9,309 bases of DNA. Source: Atribacterota bacterium. Lineage in GTDB: Bacteria; Atribacterota; Phoenicimicrobiia; Phoenicimicrobiales; Phoenicimicrobiaceae. Position 1 is the stretch's first letter, and every line of letters begins with the position of its first letter. Below, piece by piece: positions 1 through 5,826 of the stretch. Location of the stretch: assembly GCA_030666935.1 (NCBI GenBank), contig DAOUWX010000056.1, positions 1 through 9,309 on the forward strand, written 5' to 3'. The position numbers and the translations under genes are program-made. The notes beneath the pieces were generated by a model. It was not told the DNA's origin, searched no databases, and was given only the letters and a program-made list of their open reading frames with translations.

Positions 1-1
1 C

Positions 2-469
2 ATGGAGCAGAAAATTTATATTGAAATGATGAAAGCATTGGGAGCTAATCCTACTCCTATGGCTTTTGGAGAATTATTTACTGCGCTACAACAGGGAACA
101 GTAGATGGACAGGAAAATCCAGTATCACATATATGGACTAAAAGGTTTTTTGAAGTACAAAAATATATTTCACTAACCGGGCATGTTTATGCTGCTGAAC
201 CATTAATAATTAGTATGATAACCTGGAATAAATTACCGGTAAATGCTCAAGCAGCAATAATACTTAGTGCAGCCGAAGCAAAGAGCTGGCATCGTGCTCA
301 GTGTGTTGCGTCAGATAATGATATGTGGAAAAAAGTAATAGATAGCGGTCTTACCGAGGTAATTGAAGTTGATAAAGAGCCATTTAGATTGGCGACTGCT
401 GGAGTGTGGAAACTATTTGAAGATCAAGTTGGAAAAGAAAATCTGGACGCAATAGTTAATTTAAAGTAA
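2..469 (+). CDS. dctP: TRAP transporter solute-binding protein, DctP family (C-terminal part, 5' truncated by window edge)
   Basis: Extracytoplasmic binding protein of a tripartite ATP-independent periplasmic (TRAP) transporter, which captures an organic acid and delivers it to the DctQM membrane complex. About 155 residues are visible. The stretch after LGANPTPM (visible residues 13-20), with GELFTALQQGTVDGQENP at 23-40 and the following Y-x-S-L-T-G-H segment at 55-61, is a hallmark of DctP-type proteins. Full-length members have roughly 320-340 residues, so the signal peptide and first half lie upstream. The ATG at position 2 is almost certainly an internal methionine, because the reading frame is open to the window edge and family members continue upstream. 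The carboxylate-binding arginine usual in the family is not identifiable here. The gene heads the dctP-dctQ-dctM-larA operon and is followed by a strong hairpin. The ligand is unknown; the neighbouring larA-type gene suggests a 2-hydroxy acid (inference). Confidence 0.93.
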   Translation: MEQKIYIEMMKALGANPTPMAFGELFTALQQGTVDGQENPVSHIWTKRFFEVQKYISLTGHVYAAEPLIISMITWNKLPVNAQAAIILSAAEAKSWHRAQCVASDNDMWKKVIDSGLTEVIEVDKEPFRLATAGVWKLFEDQVGKENLDAIVNLK

Positions 470-484
470 GTCTTTAAAGCAACT

Positions 485-537
485 ATTAGTGAGTGAAGGA
501 TATTTATTTGTATATCCTTCACTCACTAATCTTTTTT
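485..537 (+). terminator. Intra-operon hairpin with T-tract (attenuating terminator or mRNA stabiliser)
   Basis: A perfect 19-bp inverted repeat has arms at 485-503 and 512-530 around an 8-nt loop (TTATTTGT), with six T at 532-537. This is the layout of a Rho-independent terminator on the + strand, 15 bases after the binding-protein stop codon. The stem is only moderately GC-rich (7 G/C pairs of 19), so partial read-through is plausible. Because dctQ has no other visible promoter before its ribosome binding site at 540, the hairpin probably lowers membrane-subunit expression relative to the binding protein, or protects the dctP mRNA 3' end. Confidence 0.85.
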
Positions 538-539
538 AT

Positions 540-558
540 AAGGAGATGAACGGTTTTG
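540..558 (+). promoter_or_regulatory. Ribosome binding site fixing a TTG start for dctQ
   Basis: AAGGAG at 540-545 lies 10 nt before the TTG at 556. The only nearby ATG in frame is at 568, 22 nt from the site and too far to be served by it. The TTG start is therefore preferred. Confidence 0.75.
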
Positions 559-1023
559 AGAAATTTTATGGATAAAGTAAATATATGTTTAAATTGGGCT
601 TCGATTATTTCTATTACTATGATGTTGTTTATTATTTTTTTGCAGGTGATTTTTCGATATGTTTTACATAATTCTTTAACTTTTTCTGAAGAATTGGCAA
701 GATATCTCTTTGTGTGGACTGTATTTATGGGTTCAGCAGTAGTAGCCAGAGATAATGGCCATATTATTGTAGGCGTGTTAACTGAAAGATTAAAAGGTAA
801 AAAAGCTAAATATGTAAAAAGTGCCGCTTATATTTCTACTATGATATTCGTAGTAATTTTATTTTACCAAGGTCTAAGGATGATGAAATTAAGTTCTTTT
901 CAACACTCACCCGCATTAGGGATTTCAATGTCCTGGGTATATTTAGCAATTCCTGTTGCGACGTTTGTAATGTTTTGTAATCTATTGATTTTAATTGTAG
1001 ATGTTTTACAGGCAAAAGAGTAG
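556..1023 (+). CDS. dctQ: TRAP transporter small membrane subunit, DctQ family
   Basis: Small integral-membrane subunit of a TRAP transporter, which pairs with DctM in the cytoplasmic membrane. It has 155 residues, typical for the family (about 150-180). Four hydrophobic segments are visible, at roughly residues 13-36, 46-66, 90-110 and 122-150. The segment from FRYVL through SLTFSEELARYLFVW to the AVVARDNGHI stretch (about residues 33-70) is the characteristic DctQ loop and second helix. The start is TTG, chosen from the ribosome binding site spacing. It lies 86 bp after dctP, across a hairpin, and 35 bp before dctM, so it is part of the same operon. Substrate specificity is set by the binding protein, not by this subunit. 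Confidence 0.93.
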   Translation: MRNFMDKVNICLNWASIISITMMLFIIFLQVIFRYVLHNSLTFSEELARYLFVWTVFMGSAVVARDNGHIIVGVLTERLKGKKAKYVKSAAYISTMIFVVILFYQGLRMMKLSSFQHSPALGISMSWVYLAIPVATFVMFCNLLILIVDVLQAKE

Positions 1024-1045
1024 ATTTAAAATAACTGTGGAAATT

Positions 1046-1061
1046 GAGGTGAAAAAAATTG
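1046..1061 (+). promoter_or_regulatory. Ribosome binding site fixing a TTG start for dctM
   Basis: GAGGTG at 1046-1051 is 7 nt upstream of TTG 1059-1061. The protein begun here opens directly with the hydrophobic first helix expected of DctM, and no ATG in frame is as well placed. Confidence 0.7.
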
Positions 1062-2339
1062 TTATTATGGTTAATATTTAGTTGTTTTGTTGTTCTGTTA
1101 ATTATTGGAGCTCCGATTGGAGTGGCATTAGGGTTATCTTCTGCAGTTGTTCTTTATGCGGTTATGGATATCCCTTTAATAGTTGTTGCCCAGAGGATGT
1201 TTACTGCAGTAGATTCATTTTCTTTTATGGCTTTACCATTTTTTATGTTAGCCGGAGCATTTATGTCTGCAGGCGGGGTTACCAAGAGGTTAGTAACTTT
1301 TGCAAACTCTTTAGTAGGGTTTATTGCCGGGGGCTTAGCATTAGTAGTTGCCGTATCCGGAATGTTTTTTGCAGCTATCTCCGGCTCCTCAGCTGCCACT
1401 ACCGCGGCTATCGGTGTTAGTATGATTGATGAAATGGTAAAAAAAGGGTATAAAAAAGATTTTGCCGCTGCAGTTGTAGCTTCCGGAGGAACAGTGGGAA
1501 TAGTCATCCCTCCCAGTATTACCATGGTAGTTTATGGAGTAATAGCCGGAGTATCAATCGGTGATTTATTCTTGGGGGGATTTTTACCGGGAATACTTAT
1601 GGGGACATCTATGTGTGTGGTAAGTTATATTATATGTAGAAGAGCAGGGTTTAAAGGAGAAGGAAGACTTTCTTTAATAAATATTCTAAGATCATTTAAA
1701 GATAGTTTCTTCGCTTTGATGATGCCGGTAATTATTATCGGAGGTATTTACGGAGGAGTATTTACTCCGACAGAGGCTGCGGCAGTTGCAGCGGTTTATG
1801 GAATGTTTATTGGATTTTTTATTTATAAAGAATTGAAGATAAAAGACTTGCCTTCTGTTATATTGAAAGCAGCAGTGAGCACAACAGTTATTATGTTCAT
1901 AGTAGGAGCTGCCAATCTATTTGGATGGATTTTAACTAATGCTCAAGTTCCCCATAAAATTGGAATGATGTTCGCATCTATTAGCAGCAACCCAATTGTT
2001 TTTCTAATGTTGGTTAATGTATTATTACTATTTATAGGCACCTTGATAAATGCTTCTGCAGCAGTAGTAATATTAACTCCTATTTTATTGCCCGTGGCAA
2101 TTTCTATGGGAATAAATCCTGTGTTTTTTGGAGTTTTAGCAGTAGTAAATTTAGCCATTGGCTGTATTACCCCTCCCGTGGGGCTTGACCTTTTTGTAGT
2201 TACTGCAATTACTAAAGTACCTATAGAAAAAGTAACCAAAGCAATCCTTCCTTATTTATTGGTTTTATTATTGGATTTAGTAATTATTACTTATTTTCCT
2301 CAAATCATACTTTTTATTCCAAATTTATTGGGAAGATAA
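1059..2339 (+). CDS. dctM: TRAP transporter large permease subunit, DctM family
   Basis: Large permease subunit that forms the transport pathway of a TRAP system. TRAP systems use an ion gradient (usually Na+) and receive substrate from the DctP-type protein. The 426 residues match the usual length of about 425-435. The protein is almost entirely hydrophobic, with a dozen or so membrane segments. Family motifs are visible in order: the GSSAATTAAIG turn at residues 109-119, GIVIPPS at 147-153, TPTEAAA at 236-242, and the second-repeat counterpart TPPVG at 371-375. The paired IPPS and TPPVG hairpin motifs reflect the internal two-fold repeat of this family. The start is TTG. It sits 35 bp after dctQ and 41 bp before the LarA-family gene, so the four genes look co-transcribed. 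Confidence 0.96.
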   Translation: MLLWLIFSCFVVLLIIGAPIGVALGLSSAVVLYAVMDIPLIVVAQRMFTAVDSFSFMALPFFMLAGAFMSAGGVTKRLVTFANSLVGFIAGGLALVVAVSGMFFAAISGSSAATTAAIGVSMIDEMVKKGYKKDFAAAVVASGGTVGIVIPPSITMVVYGVIAGVSIGDLFLGGFLPGILMGTSMCVVSYIICRRAGFKGEGRLSLINILRSFKDSFFALMMPVIIIGGIYGGVFTPTEAAAVAAVYGMFIGFFIYKELKIKDLPSVILKAAVSTTVIMFIVGAANLFGWILTNAQVPHKIGMMFASISSNPIVFLMLVNVLLLFIGTLINASAAVVILTPILLPVAISMGINPVFFGVLAVVNLAIGCITPPVGLDLFVVTAITKVPIEKVTKAILPYLLVLLLDLVIITYFPQIILFIPNLLGR

Positions 2340-2380
2340 GAGTATCCGTTCTTTGTTTTAATCGGAGGTAAAAGAAAAAA

Positions 2381-3634
2381 ATGAAATTAAGATACGGTAA
2401 AGAGGAAGTTCAATTACCGATACAAGATGAAAATATAATAAAAATACTAAATTTAAAAAAACAAAAAGCTCTACTAAATCCAGAGAACAGATTAAAAAAT
2501 CTTTTAAAAAATCCGATTGGTTGCGCTTCTTTGAGGGAATTAATCTTTCAGAAAAAAGCCAGTAAGATTTTAATTATTGTAAACGATATAACCAGACCAA
2601 CACCCTATGAAGTAATTTTACCTCCTTTATTAGGTGAATTGCATGAAATGGGAATAAAAAAAGAAAATATAATTTTTATAATTGCAACAGGCATACATCG
2701 CAGCAATTCACAAGAAGAAATAAAGGAAATGTTTGGGGAAAATATTTTTTCGGCGTATAAATTCATTAATCATGACTGTAATGATCTAAACTTAAAAGAT
2801 TTGGGTAGATTGAAAAGCGGTAATAAGCTCTGGGTTAACCCGATTATTCCAGATATAGATTTTATAATTACCACCGGGGTAATAGTTCCTCATTATTTCG
2901 CCGGTTTTTCCGGGGGAAGAAAATCCATCCTTCCCGGTATTTGCGGGAGAAAGACCATTGAAGCTAATCATGCTAAGATGGTTTATCCCGATTCCCGAGC
3001 CGGAAATCTTAAAGGTAACCCTGTTCACCAAGAGATGCAGGAAGCCGCAGAAAAAGTGGGAGTTGATTTTAATATCAATGTAGTTACTGATGAAAACCAC
3101 CAGATAGTAGAAATTGTAGCAGGGGAATTATTAACCTCGTGGCAGCAGGGAGTGAAAATATGTAAGCAAATATATATCTGCCCTATTGAAAAAAAGGCAG
3201 ATGTTGTGATTGCCAGTGCGGGCGGCTATCCTAAAGATATTAATGTTTATCAAGCTCAAAAAGCCTTAGAAAATGCTTGTCATGCAGTAAAACTTGGAGG
3301 AACAATTATACTATTGGCAGAATGTTTAGAAGGTTACGGAGAAGCTACATTTGAAAATTGGATAGAAGAAGCAAACTCTCCCGATGATATAATTAAACGT
3401 TTAAATAAGAAATTTACTTTAGGCGGCCACAAAGCTTATGGTGTAGCTAAAATAGTAAAAGAAGTGGAAGTGATTTTTATTTCTTCTCTTGCTCCGGAAA
3501 AAGTTCATAAATTATTTTTTATTCCCATGGAAAATGTTTCTCAAGCTTTAAATTATATTAAAGATAAATATGGGAAAAATTTTCATGCCTATATTCTTCC
3601 TTCAGGGAATACAGCTTTACCTCAACTAATTTAG
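2381..3634 (+). CDS. larA: LarA-family nickel-pincer-dependent 2-hydroxyacid racemase/epimerase
   Basis: LarA (DUF2088) proteins racemise 2-hydroxy acids in the cytoplasm using a nickel-pincer nucleotide cofactor tethered to a lysine. This 417-residue protein has the expected length (about 420-430). Visible motifs are NDITRPTP at residues 68-75 (Asp69, Arg72), TGIHR at 103-107 (His106), the stretch from His171 through GGRK to Lys181, and His197. The spacing His171-Lys181-His197 equals that of His174-Lys184-His200 in Lactobacillus plantarum LarA, where the lysine holds the cofactor. Gln291 and Lys294 fit its Gln295/Lys298. The enzyme therefore looks catalytically intact. GGAGG at 2364-2368 lies 12 nt before the ATG. 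It directly follows a TRAP transporter, so the substrate may be the imported acid. Relatives act on lactate, malate and other 2-hydroxy acids, so lactate is not assured. No larB, larC or larE cofactor genes are in the window. Confidence 0.92.
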   Translation: MKLRYGKEEVQLPIQDENIIKILNLKKQKALLNPENRLKNLLKNPIGCASLRELIFQKKASKILIIVNDITRPTPYEVILPPLLGELHEMGIKKENIIFIIATGIHRSNSQEEIKEMFGENIFSAYKFINHDCNDLNLKDLGRLKSGNKLWVNPIIPDIDFIITTGVIVPHYFAGFSGGRKSILPGICGRKTIEANHAKMVYPDSRAGNLKGNPVHQEMQEAAEKVGVDFNINVVTDENHQIVEIVAGELLTSWQQGVKICKQIYICPIEKKADVVIASAGGYPKDINVYQAQKALENACHAVKLGGTIILLAECLEGYGEATFENWIEEANSPDDIIKRLNKKFTLGGHKAYGVAKIVKEVEVIFISSLAPEKVHKLFFIPMENVSQALNYIKDKYGKNFHAYILPSGNTALPQLI

Positions 3635-3920
3635 TTTCCCAATTAAATTATTGCAGAAAAATTTCCTCTACAACTCTTAACTATTTTAGAAAGATAGAGG
3701 CTAACTTCCTATTTGAAAAAATCTAAAAAAATCATCATTAATATCTACTTATTAAAAAATATTTTATAAAATCCTGTTAACAAGTTTTATCATATCTGTT
3801 AAATAAATCTACCTTTAATTCCTTATTAAGTTGTACCCCCCATCAATTCTTCTAATTCTTCCTCAATTATTTCAATTAGAACATATAGGAAAAAATCTTT
3901 TTATTATTCTAAAGTCGATG

Positions 3921-3934
3921 TGAAACCGTTGTTA
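3921..3934 (+). promoter_or_regulatory. Candidate catabolite-responsive element (cre) or LacI-family operator
   Basis: TGAAACCGTTGTTA matches the Gram-positive cre consensus TGWAANCGNTNWCA at every defined position except the next-to-last (T for C). It lies 42 bp upstream of the -35 box of the GntR gene. In Firmicutes such sites bind CcpA; other LacI-family regulators use similar CG-centred operators. Function is inferred from sequence only, and the host may not have CcpA. Confidence 0.4.
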
Positions 3935-3976
3935 ATAAAGATATTTAATCTTTTTTAAAATATTTTTAAAAAAAGC

Positions 3977-4004
3977 TTGATTTTATAGATTAATAGTATA
4001 TAAT
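3977..4004 (+). promoter_or_regulatory. Sigma-A/sigma-70 type promoter of the GntR gene
   Basis: TTGATT (3977-3982) and a perfect TATAAT (3999-4004) are separated by 16 bp, close to the 17-bp optimum. A transcript would begin near 4011 and leave a leader of about 84 nt before the ATG at 4095. The surroundings are very AT-rich, so chance -10 matches are common, but the pair with good spacing is the best promoter in the window. Confidence 0.6.
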
Positions 4005-4026
4005 ATATGATATATCATATATTATA
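3999..4026. promoter_or_regulatory. 28-bp perfect palindrome overlapping the -10 box (candidate GntR operator)
   Basis: The sequence from 3999 to 4026 equals its own reverse complement, with a 14-bp half-site centred between 4012 and 4013. The core is ATGATATATCAT (4007-4018). It starts at the first base of the -10 box and covers the likely transcription start, so a dimeric repressor bound here would block RNA polymerase. GntR/FCD proteins bind short palindromes as dimers and often control their own genes, so the adjacent regulator is the natural candidate. In such AT-rich DNA a cruciform-prone palindrome without a regulator remains possible. Confidence 0.6.
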
Positions 4027-4094
4027 AATTATTAAGTAATTTTAAGATCTATTTTTTAGGAAAAATTCTTTAATTCAAGAGAGGACTATATAAA

Positions 4095-4796
4095 ATGGAT
4101 GATTTTTTAAAAATTGATAAAATACAAAATCATAAACTATTAAGTCAAAGAGTTTATACTATATTGAAAACAGCAATTATTCAAGGAGATTTAGATGAAG
4201 GATTTAAATTAACCGAAGCTAAAGTGGCTAAGGAATTAGGAGTAAGTAAAACGCCGGTTAGAGAAGCTTTACGGCAATTAGCTGATGAAGAGTTTGTTAG
4301 AATAACTCCAAATCAAGGAGTAGTTGTAAACAAAATATTGATTGAAGATATAGAGGAATTTTTACAAATTCGCATGGCTTTGGAAGGCCTGGCTGCTAAC
4401 CTCGCTGCAAAAAGAATTAACAAGAAAGAGATCAAAGAATTAGAAGAATACAATAAACAGATGTATAAATTTGCAATAAAAAAAGATTTATTAGCTTTTG
4501 GCAAAGAAAATGCTAAATTTCATAATTTATTATTGCATGCTTCGGGTAATAAACGATTAACCAGGATTGTGAGTAATTTTACTGATATTGCTTATAGATT
4601 TTGGCTTAAATCACTTAATGAACCAGAAAAATATAAAAATTCGTTAGAGGAACATAGTAATATTCTTACAGCTTTAAAAAAGAGGGATCCAGAAGAAGCT
4701 GAACAATTAGTTCGAATACATTTAAATAATGCATTAAAAATGATTTTAAATAGTGCAGGAGAACTTAAAGATACGGAGATTAATAAAAAAACATAG
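4095..4796 (+). CDS. GntR-family transcriptional regulator, FCD (FadR) subfamily
   Basis: DNA-binding regulator that senses a small metabolite, typically a sugar acid or carboxylate, in the cytoplasm. It has 233 residues, usual for the FCD group. The N-terminal winged helix-turn-helix spans about residues 14-80. It has the GntR signature around LTEAKVAKELGVSKTPVREA (39-58) and the wing near RITPNQG (69-75). The C-terminal helical FCD domain (about 85-220) has histidines at 143, 187 and 209 in the places where family members bind a metal near the effector pocket. GAGG at 4081-4084 is 10 nt before the ATG. It follows its own promoter with an overlapping palindrome and precedes the transketolase genes in the same direction. 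It probably controls itself and the downstream transketolase-ABC genes, and perhaps the upstream TRAP-larA operon. The effector cannot be predicted. Confidence 0.95.
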   Translation: MDDFLKIDKIQNHKLLSQRVYTILKTAIIQGDLDEGFKLTEAKVAKELGVSKTPVREALRQLADEEFVRITPNQGVVVNKILIEDIEEFLQIRMALEGLAANLAAKRINKKEIKELEEYNKQMYKFAIKKDLLAFGKENAKFHNLLLHASGNKRLTRIVSNFTDIAYRFWLKSLNEPEKYKNSLEEHSNILTALKKRDPEEAEQLVRIHLNNALKMILNSAGELKDTEINKKT

Positions 4797-4842
4797 CGGA
4801 AATATATTTTTAGTTATTTCTAACCGGGAGATATTTAAAAAG

Positions 4843-4864
4843 CACTAAAGTGTAATTAGTGTAA
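4843..4864. repeat. Short clustered repeats upstream of the transketolase genes
   Basis: CACTAA (4843-4848) and TTAGTG (4856-4861) form an inverted repeat with a 7-nt spacer. AGTGTAA occurs twice in direct repeat (4849-4855 and 4858-4864), nine bases apart. The cluster lies about 30 bp upstream of a weak promoter-like pair and could be a regulator site. The match is short, so chance is a real alternative. Confidence 0.25.
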
Positions 4865-4894
4865 AAACTTATTTATTAAATTTAAGAGAAGATT

Positions 4895-4924
4895 TTGTAA
4901 TTAAGAGATAATGCTGATTATAAA
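4895..4924 (+). promoter_or_regulatory. Weak candidate promoter for the transketolase genes
   Basis: TTGTAA (4895-4900) and TATAAA (4919-4924) are separated by 18 bp. Transcription would start near 4931, downstream of the ATG at 4911 and just upstream of the ribosome binding site at 4940. This agrees with translation starting at 4950. AT-rich context limits confidence; read-through from the GntR gene is the alternative. Confidence 0.3.
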
Positions 4925-4939
4925 TAATAATATACTTGT

Positions 4940-4952
4940 GGAGGGGAGAATG
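4940..4952 (+). promoter_or_regulatory. Ribosome binding site deciding the transketolase N-subunit start
   Basis: GGAGGGGAG at 4940-4948 is the strongest Shine-Dalgarno-like sequence in the window, and its GGAGG core ends 5 nt before ATG 4950-4952. The upstream in-frame ATG at 4911 has no comparable site and would add a 13-residue leader not expected in this family. Confidence 0.8.
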
Positions 4953-5789
4953 GTTATTGATAAAGAATTAGAAAAAAAATTGAAAAATTTAACTATCGAA
5001 AGCAAACTTTTAACTATGGAAATGTTTCATGAAAGCGGTCAGGGAGGACATTATGGCGGTTCTTTTTCTTCGGCAGAATTTCTAACAGTACTCTATAATG
5101 GGATTTTAAAGATTGATCCCAAAAATCCTAATTGGAAAGAGAGAGATCATTTTATTCTAAGCAAAGGTCATATTTGCGGACTTTTCGTAGCAGTGCTTGC
5201 ATTGAGGGGGTTTTTCGGCAAAGAAATGCTTTCTACTTATGATGAGATAAACAGTGCGATAGGTATGCATACTACACTTATGATACCCGGTTGTGAGTTT
5301 GCAGCCGGATCATTAGGCCACGGTTTATCTGCAGGCGTAGGAGCTGCTTTAGCTAAAAAAATAGATAAGCTATCTTCACGCGTATTTGTGCATATGGGAG
5401 ATGGTGAAAATGATGAAGGATCCGTGTGGGAAGCAGCAATGGCGGCAGGCAAGTTCAAACTGGATAATCTTGTGGCTACCATTGATCGTAATATGATGAA
5501 TTATGAAGGCAGTACAGAATCAATCATGCCTCTTGAACCATTAGAAGATAAATGGAAAAGTTTTGGCTGGGCCGTAAAGACAGTTAACGGCCATGATGTA
5601 ACAGAACTGTATGATGTTTTAAGTTCCCTACCGATAGAACAGGACAAGCCCTCTTGTATAATTATAAAAACTATTAAAGGAAAAGGGATTCCTTGCATGG
5701 AAGGCAATTGGGAATATCATTATGCCAAATTAAATGATGAAGATTATCAGGAGCATTATAATCTTTTAGAAAAATGTAAATGTAATTAG
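4950..5789 (+). CDS. Transketolase, N-terminal (thiamine diphosphate-binding) subunit
   Basis: One half of a split transketolase, which moves a two-carbon ketol unit between sugar phosphates or related sugars in the cytoplasm. It has 279 residues, normal for the separate N-terminal subunit. Visible landmarks are GGHYGGSFSSAEFL (32-45, with His34), the SKGH segment (71-74), GSLGHG (120-125), and the thiamine diphosphate/Mg motif GDGENDEGSVWEA starting at 150. Asp151 and Asn181 are 30 residues apart, as in complete transketolases. Nothing points to a pseudogene. The start at 4950 was chosen by its ribosome binding site. The partner subunit gene follows after 37 bp. Split transketolases can be housekeeping, but association with a GntR/FCD regulator and a sugar ABC importer suggests a pathway-specific enzyme. 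Known comparators include AptA/AptB (apulose 4-phosphate) and SqwG/SqwH (sulfo-sugar). The substrate here is unknown. Confidence 0.94.
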   Translation: MVIDKELEKKLKNLTIESKLLTMEMFHESGQGGHYGGSFSSAEFLTVLYNGILKIDPKNPNWKERDHFILSKGHICGLFVAVLALRGFFGKEMLSTYDEINSAIGMHTTLMIPGCEFAAGSLGHGLSAGVGAALAKKIDKLSSRVFVHMGDGENDEGSVWEAAMAAGKFKLDNLVATIDRNMMNYEGSTESIMPLEPLEDKWKSFGWAVKTVNGHDVTELYDVLSSLPIEQDKPSCIIIKTIKGKGIPCMEGNWEYHYAKLNDEDYQEHYNLLEKCKCN

Positions 5790-5826
5790 TGGCGATTATG
5801 AAAATTATAAAAGAGGTAAGCTTAAT

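Larger units (their letters stand above)
3635..4094 (+). other. 460-bp AT-rich non-coding region upstream of the GntR regulator
   Basis: No convincing gene is found here in either direction. The first part (about 3635-3900) shows only weak repeats and no T-tract hairpin that would clearly terminate the larA transcript. The second part holds, in order, a cre/LacI-like operator candidate (3921-3934), a -35 box (3977-3982), a perfect -10 box (3999-4004) and a 28-bp palindrome (3999-4026). It separates the TRAP-larA operon from the regulator-transketolase-ABC block. Confidence 0.6.

Noticed and set aside
2..4. ATG as a true start of the first gene
   Set aside because: The protein begun here would be less than half of a DctP-type binding protein and lack a signal peptide; the frame continues to the window edge.
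1082..1420. Second + strand frame within dctM
   Set aside because: A cysteine- and serine-rich out-of-frame translation with no motif, fully overlapped by the dctM gene.
1154..1525. Open reading frame on the - strand inside dctM
   Set aside because: It lies wholly within a clear DctM coding region, shows no recognisable family and reflects base composition on the opposite strand. The same holds for - strand frames at 1943-2239, 2792-3100, 7116-7448 and 7584-7955.
3665..3700. Terminator after the larA gene (CCTCTA and TAGAGG arms)
   Set aside because: Only 6 bp of stem with a 24-nt loop and no T-tract on the + strand; too weak to call.
4911..4949. Upstream ATG that would lengthen the transketolase N subunit by 13 residues
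   Set aside because: It has no good ribosome binding site, while the ATG at 4950 follows GGAGGGGAG at ideal distance; the added residues do not look like family sequence.
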